Of a stretch of 64,000 nt of DNA, positions 1-12,412 are shown one piece after another. Numbering within the stretch: the stretch's first letter is position 1; the number at the start of each line of letters is the position of its first letter. The stretch lies in the NCBI GenBank assembly GCA_947034895.1, contig OX344763.1, positions 50,591,025 to 50,655,024 of the forward strand, in the 5' to 3' direction. Position numbers and translations under genes: made by a program. The notes below the pieces were generated by a model. That model was not told the DNA's origin. It did no database searches and saw only the letters and a list, made by a program, of their open reading frames with translations. This stretch comes from Rhytidiadelphus loreus (lineage: Eukaryota; Streptophyta; Bryopsida; Hypnales; Hylocomiaceae).

Positions 1-57
1 TAGGAAGGCTGCCAGAGACAAGACTAGAAAACGAAGGGGTAACATTCACAAGAAGCG

Positions 58-1788
58 ATGGCAAGCCATGTGTTGAACAATGATAACCACCTAGCTTTCA
101 AAGGGTGGAACGAGGAGCCAAAGCCATGGAGTATGCAAATGTGCAAATATTACATTGAATGGTGTCACACTGGGAAGTTCTTTCCATCATGGCGCCATCA
201 TCACAACCAACACACTAACAAGGGAAATTTGAAGTATTGTGAAAATCTAGCTTTCATACGAAGGTGTTTAGAATTGTGGCAGGTCCTCTACAAAACCCCA
301 TTTGTAGATAGAAATGAGGCCCCTCTATTCATTGCTAGAGGTGCCTATGCTGAGGCTTGGGGGGGTCATTTAGAGTGTCCATTAGAAACCACGTGCGAAC
401 AAAACTTTGGACCCCCTATAACTTTTTGAATTTTAAATAAAACAAAATTAAAAAAATATGAATAGATTTTTCTACTTTGAAAGTTTATGTTTTGAATTAT
501 TGATATTTTTATTTGTTAATAATAATTAGTTACAAATTTTTGAAGTAAAAAGATACACTGTAGAATTGAAAAATAACTTTCACACCCCTATATTATATAA
601 GAAAAAATTGTCTAAAAAATGAACAAAAAATTCCTAAAAATAACTCATTATTGAAAGATCATTTTGAATTGAATATTGACTCAATGGTCATCTAAATGTA
701 TTCTCTATAATTATTTGAGTTGAAAAACATGCCATTTTAGTTCATTTTCAACCTCTTCTAGAAATCATTTCATATTTTATTTGAATTGGAAATTTTGGTA
801 ATAGAAAGCTATAGTTATTATTAAACAATGTTCAAAATTTTAGGTTGAAATTATAGTTTATTAGAAACCACTTATTCGCACTTGGTTTGTTATAGTAGAA
901 CTAAGTGCACCACCCGAGTGCTGAGGTCGCCTTGAACAAACAGGTTGATTGGAGCACGATCAAGGAAAGTACCTACGTGGAATGTCCGGAAGTTGAAATA
1001 ATTCCAAGAGGGGTTCTGAAATTCCCAGAGGGTGGACTTGGGCCTTTTCGAAATGATCCACAAAACAAAGAAACTCAAGAAGTGGACACGGAAGAATTAG
1101 AAGAGGATAACAATTCAAATGGCACACGTATTCCTAAGCTTGCACAACTGAGGGAGAAAATTATTGCCCTTGTCTAAGTCCTAGTTCCAAATGTTCAAGT
1201 CGCTTTATCATTAAGGGGAAAGAAAATGAAACATCCTGCCAAGGTGCGACGGTCTACCACGCAAATTAGATTGGCATCAGCCTCAACCACAATTTCGGCT
1301 CCAATCTTGCCACCACAAGACGCCAACAACGTCTTCGACTTTGCTTTAATTGACGACACGCCCGGATGTGCCACAAGTCATATTCCCATTTCACAGTCTG
1401 AATCTGATGTTGTTTATAATGCGATGACGTTGGCGAAGGCTCTCAACCTCTTGAAGACCAAGGATGCACAAATTGCAACCTTAAAAGGTGATGTGAAGAA
1501 ATGGCGGTTTACTTGTAAACAAAAATATGCTCTCATTTCTCAACAATCTAAATAATTACAAAGCCTTCGAGAAAAAGAGCGTCAGACTTTCACTTTGTCG
1601 GACATGAATGACACCTTTGTTGAGAAAGATCCACATCACTTGGACAAGTTTGTTGGAGACCTCACCAACAATGTCATTTACCTTTCTCCTATTGCTAAGT
1701 GTAAGAAGCATTCTTCAATTCTTCCAATGGCACCGCTTCCTATCATCTTAGGAGATACTATTAATCCACACATTGATCGTCTGCAAGG
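58..1788 (+). pseudogene. Gene Z, 5' part (decayed, unrecognised)
   Basis: An open segment at 58-392 (ATG at 58) has a Trp/His/Cys-rich stretch ending near the motif EAWGGHLECPLETT. It is interrupted by an AT-rich insertion (393-859). From 905 to 1788 one frame runs through with only two stops, TAA at 1175 and TAA at 1553, each followed by in-frame sequence and each explicable as a CAA Gln codon changed to TAA. The region around 1430-1590 (ALNLLKTKDAQIATLKGD, then QSLREKERQ) looks coiled-coil. The frame stops abruptly at the CAAGG duplication of the solo LTR and resumes in the same frame at 6789. I do not recognise the family. The style of decay matches genes X, D and W, so a transposon protein is likely, but that is inference. 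Confidence 0.5.
381..871. mobile_element. AT-rich insertion with 12-bp flanking duplication
   Basis: The 12-mer ATTAGAAACCAC occurs at 381-392 and again at 860-871, bounding 467 bp of very AT-rich, non-coding DNA. Removing the insert and one repeat copy lets the reading frame of 58-392 continue past the junction. A duplication of this length suggests target-primed (LINE or SINE type) insertion, but I see no clear A-tail or Pol III box, so the class is open. Confidence 0.45.
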
Positions 1789-3339
1789 TGTGAGCCCTTA
1801 AGTTGGCACTTGGAACTTTGAACTTATTTTTCGCGATTTTTAGTTAGTTTTTAGATTAAATATATGAAAAAACACCTAAAAATAGAGTTATTGAGAGTTT
1901 TGGTAGAAGTCCCTATCAAAGTAGTGATGAATGGCTTTAGATGCGTGAAACATGTAAAACTTTACATTTTCACTAATTTTTGGTCTTATTAATAGAATAA
2001 GGTAGTTAGTTAGTAATTCCGAGTGACAAAAAGATATGAGAGTTAGCCAGTCCTAGTGTCTTGTTCATGTGATTCAACATCTATAAATACGCATGTAACA
2101 AACTGGCTAAAAATTAGAGTCTAGTCAGAGTTAGTCAAAATCCGATTCGAAAGAGTTGGGTTTGTTGTTTGCAAGTAACTTTGAAAATTCGAATCATTTA
2201 GAAGACCAAGATGGAAGAAATGATGATTGAAACATACAGAGACGTACTTTTCTAGGTCAAAGCATGCAGGAGGTCAAAACGAAGTCCGATCATTCAAGAT
2301 TCCTCGATATCAAGAATAATTTTCCCCCCAAGTGGAAATTATCAAGGAATTGCTAAAAATAGCATCTTTATTGGAGATTTGGTTTTGCCCTTAGTTGATG
2401 GACATCTTGTAGAAGAATGCCCAAAAGTTTCGGGATTTTACAAAACTCCATGATGACTCCATGGGAAGTCAATCGCTTAAAATTGCATTCATTAATTCCT
2501 AGAAATTACAATTGTTGCGGTGAAATCTCACTAAAAATTAGGATAGTGTTTTGTGTGCCAATAAAGAGCCCTGTCAAGTTTGAAGACATTTCGACATTCC
2601 CATGTACCACAATTATGACCGACAACGAATTTTACAAGAATTTACAACTTAGCAGCGGGTTGACCGGTGGACCAGGAGCTAACGATGTCCGAATGGAGTA
2701 AAACAAGGGTCAATTCTTACTCCCATGAATATTCTAAACCACCCAGGCTGGACAGTTTCATCAAAAAACGCAAACTCCAAAAGTTAGATTTTTGACTTTT
2801 GTTCAGAGTTATTGTAACTCAAATTTGCGCTTTAAAATGGCTAGAGAGGTAGGAGTTAGATGTCCATTAGGCTAATTGGGGTCTTCTAAACATGATGGCG
2901 CAATTTGTTTTCAGTTTCAAGTTGTCCCTTAAACGATAGAGAGGGTCAGCCTTTAGTTTGACTTTTTATGGATTAATCTAGGTTGATTTTACAAATATCT
3001 TTTGTAAAATCGAAGATTGGATTTGCCCAAGATACTTGTCTTGCATAAGAAGCCATCTTTTGGACTAAAGAAAGGCAATTTGGAACTAACCTTAGATTAA
3101 TTTGCAAAATATCTCGGTTAATTAGGTAGATTTTCAAAATATCTTTGGAAAAAATCTAATATTTGATTTAGAGAAGATTTTAAGGCCATTTAGGGCCTAG
3201 AAGGAACTTGCTTGAAGACCTTCCTTCCTATTAAACAAAGATTATTTAGAAAATCCGTTAGGTTTGTTTAGCAAAATATATTTAGATTGAAAGTAAGAAA
3301 ATATTTACAAACAACTTACCGGAGGAGGCCGGGAGCGAG

Positions 3340-3346
3340 TATATAA
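3340..3346 (+). promoter_or_regulatory. LTR TATA box (family A copy 1)
   Basis: TATATAA followed by GGCCCTTCATC inside the solo LTR. The same motif lies at the equivalent point of the minus-strand copy (13083-13089), and a TATAAG-GGGGCCC variant lies in the third LTR (19175). This conservation marks the probable start of retroelement transcription and the U3/R boundary. Confidence 0.55.
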
Positions 3347-4018
3347 GGCCCTTCATCGAGGTTGTTCGTGGCCCTCATTCTCTTGTTTCATTCTTGTTAA
3401 TGTTCTTGTCGTGCTACCGACACTTTGTCGGAGCACTTTCAAGCCAAATCTTGGCTATTTCTTTCTATTTTCTTATACTTTGAAGGTCTAGAGGGCCCTT
3501 TCAAAACTTTCTTTTCATTTCTTGTTTGAATTTGGAGGCTTCGAGCCTCAAAACTTTGCTTTTCAAGAGTTTAGGAGGAGAATATCCCTAACTCTACTAT
3601 TGTTTGAGTTAACTAACTTCTTTCTTGAATTTGGAGGCTTCAAACCCCAAAACTTTGGTATTTTGAGGGTTGTAGGAATAATTTCCAAACTCTAATTGAT
3701 TTTATTGTTCTTTTGGATACTAACCAACTATTTGTATGAATTGAAACAGCTTGTGAACTCAAAACTTTAAAGCGGCAAGGCTAGACTTAGCCAAAAGGTT
3801 TTGGGCATCACCACATGCCAAAACTTGTTGTATAACGAGTGTTTGGTTTGACTAATTGCTAATGTTCGGTTAAACATTGTCATGTGTACCTCCTTTAGTG
3901 ATTAAACTTAGAACTTTGTTTGAAATTTTGGAAATTAGTTTTTAATGTTTGGTTAAACACTATCATGTGTATGTCCTTTAAAAATTAAGTTTTAAAAACA
4001 CTAGTTTGGGTCCTTGGA

Positions 4019-4215
4019 TACCGTTTATTCCTGGGGTTGCTTCTGCACGACGGAGCCTTGACTTTGGACACCTAGCAACAGGTACTTGAAACTTTAATTT
4101 GCTCAATTAAACCTGGGGTTGCTCCTGCACGGCGAAGCTTTGGCTTTTTAAACATTTAAATAGCCTTTGTGAAACTACTAATTTTTGGGGTTATCCCCAT
4201 ATGGCGAAGCTTTGA
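4019..4215 (+). repeat. LTR-internal tandem array, three units
   Basis: Three degenerate units share the core GGGGTTGCTCCTGCACGGCG followed by AAGCTTTGACTTT. The equivalent array in copy 2 (12052-12412) has five units of about 82 bp, so the copy number is variable between LTRs. Confidence 0.6.
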
Positions 4216-4539
4216 CTTTCCAATCAATGGAGTAAGATTCTTTTGGAACTTATTTAAGTCTACGTTTTGTTGATTTATTCCTCTCTTTGGGTTTGGACAC
4301 GTGGTGAAGGTATTTTGCTTCCAAATTGCCATTTGTTGCTTTGGGTTCATTTTAATTGCTAGAATTCAATTTTATTTTGAAAAATTCATAAAAAATAGTT
4401 TACCTTTGCTCTTTCATATTTTCATAGAAATTAACTTTGCTTTCTATTGGATTATTTCTTTAAAGATTGTTTGGGGTTCTTTTCTTAGCAAAAGATTCAG
4501 TCTTTAATTTAAAATAAAAAATTTCTTAGTTGTACCGAT

Positions 4540-4920
4540 TTCAGTTTAGTCAAGGGTGGGAGATCACCGAGAATGGACTGGCTGGACTAGCAAGCTATTG
4601 GCTAGACTGGAAAAGCTATTGGTTGGACTGGGCAAGCTTCGGATTGATTGCACCAGACTCGTTGACCGAACTGCAAAGAGCAACGGGGACGGGGAGCGTC
4701 GGGAACGGGAGCTTTGGACTAACTGAACCAGGCTCGTCGACCGGACAGCAAGGAGCTTCGAGAACAGAAGCGTCGGAAGGGAGCATTGGAACTAACTGAA
4801 CTAGGCTTGTTGATGAACAACAAGGAGCGCCGGACAGGGAGCTAACGGGAGCGACGAGAATGGGGAGCGTCGAGAACGGGAGCTTTGGGACTGACTGAAC
4901 CAGGGCTTGGTTGAACCTAG
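4540..4920 (+). repeat. LTR-internal GC-rich minisatellite
   Basis: Irregular short repeats around GGACTGGCTGGACT and GGGAGCGTCGGGAACGGGAG. Similarly placed but different GC-rich minisatellites sit in copy 2 (11240-11690) and in LTR 3 (19950-20510). Open frames across it are low-complexity artefacts. Confidence 0.55.
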
Positions 4921-6783
4921 GCCATCAGGTAGTACACTCAAGCTAAGCACAGTATTTGAACTCAAATTTTTGAGGTAACAACTAAATCACAAACCTCATA
5001 TCTCATAGCCGGTAGTTGGAGCCATGGCTAAATTTTGAGAGATTCCTCAAAACCCACATACTCTCAATATTCCTTACGACACTAATTGCCAAAACTCCAT
5101 AGCCAAACTCAATTTGCAACAACTAAATGAAACCATTGAAGGAAGGAGAAGAATAAGAAGGGAAGGAATTAGACATGTGAAGGAATTCAAGGATTAAAAT
5201 ACTATTAAGTTAAGGAATATTACTATTTGTTTTGGCTTTGTTGTTAGATTTTATTCCATTTGATATTCAATTAGTTGTTTGGTAGTTATTAATTAGGATT
5301 CCAATTGTATTAGTTGGCAAACTTGTTGTTTAGTGTTTTGTTTTATTAGGCCTAATAAGCCAAATAGATAAAAACAAAAACAACTAATATCTTTGGAATA
5401 TTAAAACAAAAACTATTAAACAATTGACAAAAGAATAATATCACTATTCATTAGAATTAGAGAATCTAATTTAATTTATTAATTTAGAATAAATCTCTAA
5501 AACCAACTTATTATTTTCTATTACCAAAACTAATAAAGTTGAATATTTAGATAGGTCTTTAAACAATAAAATGCACGAAGGATTATTTATCTAAATTTCA
5601 CAAGTCTTAAAGGGCGATGGAGGACCACGGGGAGATGATCATGATGGTGTATTGTGACGACGGATCCATCGACGGCTTCAGTACCAAGGTATGATGTCTA
5701 ACCTTGTCTTTTGAATTAGCTTTTCATTAAAATTCACCATTAACAATTAGAATACCAATTGCTAGTTTAATTTTGCAACTCACCTAATTCAAAATTGTGG
5801 AAGTAATAAACGAAGGAATTTTGAAATCATTTGGATAGGAAATATTAATTTCATCCAAAAGAATCTAAAAAAGAATCTAACTTGATTTTGGAAATATAGG
5901 AAAAATTAGAATATTTGGGGAAGGTTAAAACCCAATTTATCCCCTTATTCTCTATAAAACTTATTGAAGGAACAAATTCCATCCAACTAAGGGGAATTTT
6001 CATCCATCCATAAGTTTTACCTAGACATCCTAAATTCTTACTTTTAACCTTAGTAGAAAGGAAATTTATCACTTTCTTCATCAAAACATTAAAAACTCAA
6101 AAAACTACTAAATTTAGAATTATAATTTAGAAATAAGATTAATAAAAAAACAATTATGAATATTTTTAAAGAATTACTAAAGAATCTTTTGAGACTAGAA
6201 TCGTTTAGGGAATCTTTAGAAGATTCCCAAACCAACTTTTACTTCAAAACTACTTTAATTTTAAAGGAATAAAGGATGGATGAAGTTTGCCTTAACTTTG
6301 GATGAAAATTCTTAAAATAAGTCAAAACTAGGTTTTCTTTCAAAAGACCATTAGTTAATTTAGTTAACAACTTAACCCTAAAATTTAGATTTATTTTGGA
6401 TTTATTTGCTATTTTTATTTAACGGATGAAGTTTTTAGGATAGAATTAGGGACGAATTTCATCCATCAATATCTTTTGGTAGGAATATCAAAATTCAACT
6501 TGCTTTACCATTTTGGGAAGGGCAAAGTGCATTCTACACATTAGCTTAGATAGATTTCAACATTAGATTAGGTTTTACTCACTCATCAAGGTCTTGAACC
6601 TTTTAACATTTAGATTGTTTTGAAATAGTTAGAATTAGATTATTATCATCACAAACAAAGTGTCCATTGCATGGAAAGTCAAAGAATACTAAGTTTACAA
6701 TTCACCCAAAAGACTTATTTGCTAATGCCACTAGAACCTGTGTGCAACTTTCTGACTTATAGGTGGAGTTAGAAACACTCACA

Positions 6784-7999
6784 CAAGGGACTCAGGATTC
6801 ACTTTTGTTTCCTGTAATTCCACATCTACAATCATCAAAGGAACTTGATTTGGCTGAGAAAAATAGAATGTTTTGAGAGAAGTTGTCAGTGTTGGCAGCA
6901 ACATACTATCATTGGAAGGTCGCATGTGTTCTCTCCGTGGATTGATCTTAACAAGTTGCCAATGAGTTGGACAAAGTTTCAAAGAACTTTGTAGCAAATG
7001 CCCTAAACAAGAGAATGGATTGACATCATAGGCATTGATGGAGGACATGTTTCCGGATAACATGTCCATGCTTGACATGGTGGAAAAAAATGTCATAGAT
7101 TGAGCACAAAATGGTTGGGACCATGGAAATCAGATGTCTAATTACTTCAAAGAAAAAGACCAAAGTCTATTGTGGCCAAAGCCAGCTCATTTCGTCCTGG
7201 ATCATACCAAATGCCCCATATATGTCTTGAACAATTTGGGCTAGAAGGAGGGTGGGCACTTGGATCATGTACATATGTGTACCATCCTTAGTGTCTCATC
7301 ACCCAATGTCTGATCAGACGACAATGTGTGATTTGTTCAGCACCATTCCATGATCGCTTGTATACCATGTTCAACTTGGTGACTCACATGCCACCTTCTT
7401 GGGAACACAATAGAGACACGATGGTAGAGACACGATTTGAGGGACGAGATTTGCTTTGGAGTTGGCGAAAAAGCCTATATAATCAAGAAATGGGAGCTGT
7501 TGCCTCACAATTAAATTTGGAAACGGACCCGCGTGAAATTCTAAGAGTGGCATTCAACCTTGTGGAAAAAGAAGCTCACAATGCAGGGAAGAGGTCATTC
7601 TTTTTTCAATGCCTTGGTGGATATTTTGATAAGACATTCCAAACCTTCAAATAGAGTGCTCATCTGGAAGGACACCGTTGGAATTTTGAAGGTGAACAAG
7701 GGGCTAATTGTGATGAAAATGCCACTCCAAAAGACTTGAATAGTATGGCTTACCTCGACTCAACATATGGGCCTTATTACCAAAGTCAAGCACTCGATTA
7801 TCTCTTGGAGTTACATTCTCCGCAAACTAAAAGGACACTTGAAGCTCTAAAGAACTCCTATGTCTTGAAATCTATTTTACAAGAAAATGGACCTGCTTCA
7901 AGGACTCGTGCTAAGAAGAAACTCGTTGTTGGAGAGTCCAATGATTACAAACAAGGTGCAACAAGTGGTTCTCAAAACAATCCAATGGACTTGAACTAA
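6784..7999 (+). pseudogene. Gene Z, 3' part (decayed)
   Basis: This continues gene Z downstream of the solo LTR. The frame from 1788 resumes at 6789 and runs to a TGA near 6873 at an Arg-like position. After frame changes, coherent stretches follow: about 7030-7300 (KEKDQSLLWPKPAHFVLDHT, then CPIYVLNNLG), 7328-7654 (EILRVAFNLVEKEAHNAGKR) and 7736-7999 (C-terminal RTRAKKKL). Stops at about 7240 and 7652 are both TAG where Gln would fit. At least two frameshifts are present. The last segment ends at a TAA at 7997. No family is recognised. Confidence 0.45.
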
Positions 8000-9000
8000 A
8001 CATTTCTATGAGATACTTACTTCAATGGCAGTTCTAGTTAATCGTAGTAGTATACAAAATGTAAGGCCCATAGTATAAGGGTCGTAGCATATCCATACTT
8101 GCACAGTGTAGTACTCTAGCAAGGGTTAGGATTTAGATGTTGGCTTCTAAAACTATACCGCCTTAGCTGTGTACTAGGCTGTGTATTGTACTACTTTGCT
8201 TATCTACAACAATCTTCTGTTGCTTTGGTTTTGAAGGTTTAGGCATACTTATACGTTTGTAGCCTAAAATGCAATTGTTGAAATGCAAATACATTTGTTG
8301 TAGTTCCTCGCACAATGATTCTATACACGGTCCCCCCAAAATTGCAATCTTCAAATCTTTTAATGAATTTTTTCCTTTTGGATTTTTTTCTCATAGATTA
8401 TATTTTTGTATACATGAAAAAACTTGATTCATTCCATTCAAATTTTTTACGAGAAAGTTATGGACCATCTTGTTTTGCGGGCAACTAGAGTCTAGGGCTT
8501 CTTCTTTAAAAAGTTGCTTGTAGGATTTGTTTCTCCATGCAATTTTTATCTTGATGTGTAAGGATTTTGTAGTGCCTCATCAAGCATATGAGCGTATTAG
8601 AGTGAGTGACAAATTACCAGTTTAAATATATGTTGAGTTCTAATTGTTAGGCGGTTAGGTAAAGACTGCAACGAGGTTATAGAAGTGGAATGCAAGTACA
8701 ACTACATTTGAAGTCCACCTCAAAGCAATATGGATGACTTATTAATATAATTTTTGTTGATATTATTATTGTGGCCTTATATTGGATGACTTTTTGGAAT
8801 TAGAGAAGTTCTGTCCAATTTACATTTCATGGGCTCTATTATTTGCACTTATAAATTGTAGACCCCAATATAAAGAAGAGGTCTATGAAACACTTATTTA
8901 GAACCCAACATAGCACCTAATTCTACGCTTATAGAATTCCTTTGTGATGTGTTACTTCAAAGAATGAATATGCCAAACTGAAATCCTAAACTGAACCTAC
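8000..9000. other. AT-rich stretch without a recognisable gene
   Basis: No credible ORF, RNA gene or structured repeat was seen between the end of gene Z and the minisatellite at 9001. Confidence 0.5.
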
Positions 9001-9275
9001 ATCCGAGGTCGCCTTGTAACTCGCGGCCGCCGTCTACTGCTTCCACATGCAGTCGCCCTGTAACCCGAAGTCGCCTCTACTTCTTAGACCCGAGGTCGCC
9101 CTCAGTACCCAAAGCTGCGGTCGCCTCCTAAACCCAAAGTCGCCTTAGCGCCCCTAACCCGCAGTCACCCCTTCACCCAAAGTCGCCTTCAACCTTCAAC
9201 TCGCAGTCGCCTCTATTTTTTCCACTCGAGGTCGCCCAAGGCAAACCTGCACGCGCCCCCACCCGCAGTCGCCCA
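9001..9275 (+). repeat. GC-rich minisatellite, core CCCGCAGTCGCC
   Basis: About a dozen irregularly spaced (roughly 20-30 bp) copies of a core reading CCCGCAGTCGCC or CCCGAGGTCGCC, in otherwise AT-rich DNA and directly upstream of the second family-A LTR. CpG sites are abundant, in contrast with the CpG-poor surroundings. No coding potential is evident. Confidence 0.65.
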
Positions 9276-9333
9276 TGCTAGTTGTCCACGTCAATCCCAA
9301 AGCCCTTCCATGTAGGCAAGATCTATTTACCGT

Positions 9334-9353
9334 GGGGTAAATTTTTTTACCCC
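9334..9353. repeat. Perfect 8-bp-stem hairpin
   Basis: GGGGTAAA, a TTTT loop, then TTTACCCC, ending three bases before the boundary of the second family-A LTR. It lies in host DNA, not in the LTR. It may have influenced integration or be incidental. Confidence 0.5.
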
Positions 9354-11239
9354 TTTTGTGAGTGTTTTTAACTCCACCCTTAAATCAAAAAATTGCACAC
9401 ATGTTCTATCGGCATAAATTAATGATTTGAATGGGTGAATTGTAAACTTAGTGTTCTTTGGCCTTACAAGCAATGGACACTTTGTTTGTTATGTGATAAT
9501 TTAAGTCTATCTGCTTCAAAATAATCTAAACGTTAAACGGTTCAAGACCTAGATGAGTAAGCAAATCTTAATCTAATGTCAAAATCTATCTAAGCTAACT
9601 TATAGAATATTCTTTTCCCTTTCTAGAATGGTAAAGCAAATTAAATTTTGATGTTCCTACTAAAAGATATTGATGGATGAAATTCGTCTCTAATTCTATC
9701 CTAAAAACTTCATCCGTTAACTAAAAATAGCAAATGAATTTTAAATAAATCTAAATTTCAGGGATAATTTATTAATTAATTTAACTAATGGATTCTTGAG
9801 AGAAAACCTAGTTTTAACCTATTTTTAGACTTTTCATCCAAATTTGGATCAAACTTCATCCACACTTAACTCCTTTAAAATCAAAGTAATTTTAAAGTAA
9901 AAGTTGGTTTTGGAATCTTTAAAAGATTTCCTAAATGATTCTGGTCTCAAAAGATTCCTTAGTTATTCTTTAAAAATATTCCTAATTGTTCTTGTATTAA
10001 TCCTACTTCTAAGTTATAATTCTAAAATTAGTAGTTTTTTGGGTTTTTTATTATTTTTATGAAGAAAGTGATAAATTACCTTTCTACCAAGGTAAAAAGT
10101 AAGAATTTAAGATTTCTAGGTGAAAACTTATGAATGGATGAAAATTCCCCTTAGTTGGATGGAATTCGTTTCTTTAATTCGTTTTATAGAAAATAAGGGA
10201 ATAAATTAGGTTTGAACTTTCCCCAATTATTCTAATATTTTCTAGATTTTAAAATTAAGTTAGATTCCTTTTGAGATTCTTTTGGATGAAATCAATATTT
10301 CCTTTCCAAATTAACTCAAAATTCATCCATTTATTACTTTCACAATTTTAATTAGGTTTTTTAAGAATTTTAGCAATGTTCAAACTTTCTCATAGCAAAT
10401 GGGATTCTAAATGTTAATTGTGATTTAGAAAGCAAAATTAAAGAAAAAACAAAGTTAGAAATCATACCTCAGTATAGAAGACGTTAGTGGTTCCATCGTC
10501 ACAAAATACCATCATAATTGTCTCCCCAACGTTCTCCATTGTCTTTCATGAATTTGCAAAGTTCTAGTGAGATTTTGATTAATTGTTGTTGAATTGTCGT
10601 TCTAAAAACCTATCTTAAAAGTCCAATTTTGTTAGTTTGAAAATGATAATTTTAATTTAAAGTTTTTCTTGTAAATTAGTTAATTCATTTAAATTCTCTA
10701 CTTCTAATGAATAGTGATATTATTCTTTTGTCAATTGTTTAATAGTTTTTATATTAATATTCCAAAGATATTAATTGGTTTTTGTTTTTATCTATTTGGC
10801 TTATTAGCCTAATAAAACAAAACTCTAAACAACAAATTTGGCCAACTAATACAATTGGAATCCTAATTAATAACTACCAAACAACTAAATGAATAGTAAA
10901 TAGAATAAAATCTAACAACAAAGCCAAATTGAATAGTAAGATTCTTTTTAAACAAATTTTTTAATCTAACATTCCCCACGTGTAGAAATTCCTTTCTATT
11001 CCTTTCTCTCTTAATCCCCTCTCTCCTTAATTCATCCTTATTTGTTTTGTGGAGATTGTAGAGAGTTGTGGTTTGTTACACCAAGAGGGAGTGGATATGG
11101 AGTAGAAGGATTTTTCTTTGGAAACCTTAGTATTGAATTGCAATGAGCCAACCCCTTTTTGTTAATGACGATCAAGGAAATTTTTGTAAACCAAAGTTGG
11201 TTTCTACTTACCAAATTTTTTAGACTTGATCTCCTATTT

Positions 11240-11690
11240 GAATGTTGAACTGCCTTGGGCGAGTTCGGGACTGCCTTGGGCGAGTTCGGGACTGCCTGGT
11301 CAAGCTTCGGTACTACTGGTTGAACTTCAGTATTGACTAGTCGAACTTGGGGCTGTCTGGTTGCCCTCGCTCCCTTCTACCGGCCACGTGTCGCCCTCCT
11401 ACTGGTTCCACGCCGGTCCCCATCAGTCATCCCTGTCAATCTGGCTCCGTCAATCGTCCTCTTCTCCTCGTCAGTCTAGTTCCGTCGGTCGTCCTCTTCT
11501 CCCCGTCAATCTGGCTCCGTTGGTCATCCTCTCTTCTCGTTAGTCGTTCCCGCAGTCTATTCCCCACAGCCTTTTCCGCAGTCCGTTCCTCGTAGTCCGT
11601 TCCCGCAATCTGTTCCCTATAATCCATTTCCGCAGCCCTTTCCTGCAACCCTTGCCTTTGAGCTGTCCAGTCCTTCCTTTCTGCTAGAAA
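11240..11690 (-). repeat. LTR-internal GC-rich minisatellite (copy 2)
   Basis: It contains exact GCCTTGGGCGAGTTCGGGACT repeats near 11253-11290, then degenerate TCCGTCGGTCGTCCTCTTCTC-like and CCGCAGTC-like units. It is positionally equivalent to 4540-4920 in copy 1, with little sequence identity, so these arrays turn over fast. Confidence 0.5.
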
Positions 11691-12051
11691 CTGAATGATA
11701 AAAAAAACAAGAAAAATAAAACTAAACTTTATGGTTAAGCTCACATACTGAAATTTTAAATATTTGTTCGGAATGCTAAATTTTTAATTATAAAAATTAA
11801 GCTCCCGCAAATAAAAATCAAGAGAAAAATAATTTTTCCCTTTTTTTAAAAATAAAAACAAAACAAAGACAACCAATTTTGATGAAAGAAGTACCACAAC
11901 AATTTTGAATGAAACAAAGCAATCGACAACAAGTTTGGAGACCAAATACCTCTTCTTCATGTTCAACACGGAAAAGAGAGAAATCAACAAAGTTTAGCCT
12001 TTAAATAAGTTTCCGAAGAATCTTATTTTGTTGATTCTTATTTGGTAAGTT

Positions 12052-12412
12052 AGAGCTTCGCCATGTGGGTGCAACCCCAGGAATTAGTGTTTTCACAAAG
12101 GCAAATTTTGATTGTCATAAGTCAAAGCTCCGCCATGCGGAAGCAACCCTAGGAAATAACGAACAATTAAAGTTTCAAGTACCCGTTTCCAAGTTTCCAA
12201 AGTCAGCTCCGCCGTGTGGGAGCAACCCCAAGAAATAATGAACAATTTAAAGTTTCAAGTACCCGTTTTCAAGTTTCTAAAGTCAAAGCTCCGCCGTGCG
12301 AGAGCAACCCTAGGAAATAACAAACAAATTTAAAGTTTCAAGTACCCGTTTCTAGGTTTCCAAAGTCAAAGCTCCGCCGTGCGGGAGCAACCCCAGGAAA
12401 TAACGGTATCCA
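12052..12412 (-). repeat. LTR-internal tandem array, five units of about 82 bp
   Basis: Five units contain AAAGCTCCGCCGTGCGGGAG, CAACCCCAGGAAATAAC and AAGTTTCAAGTACCCGTTT, starting near 12052, 12119, 12199, 12279 and 12362. Copy 1 has only three. Confidence 0.7.

Larger units (their letters stand above)
1789..6783 (+). mobile_element. Giant solo LTR, family A copy 1 (4995 bp)
   Basis: The element begins TGTGAG and ends CTCACA, the short inverted termini expected of an LTR. It is flanked by identical 5-bp duplications CAAGG (1784-1788 and 6784-6788). There is no internal gag-pol region, so it is a solo LTR left by LTR-LTR recombination. Deleting it with one CAAGG restores gene Z in frame (Asp-Arg-Leu-Gln-Gly-Thr-Gln-Asp). 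It carries a TATA-like promoter near 3340, a short tandem array around 4020-4215 and a GC-rich minisatellite around 4540-4920. It is homologous along its length to the minus-strand copy at 9357-14652. About 5 kb is very large for an LTR. The small ORFs inside are not believable genes. Confidence 0.88.

Noticed and set aside
11347..11744. Ser/Pro-rich (plus) and Arg/Glu-rich (minus) ORFs at 11.4-11.7 kb
   Set aside because: They fall in the LTR-internal GC-rich minisatellite, and copy 1 has different sequence there.
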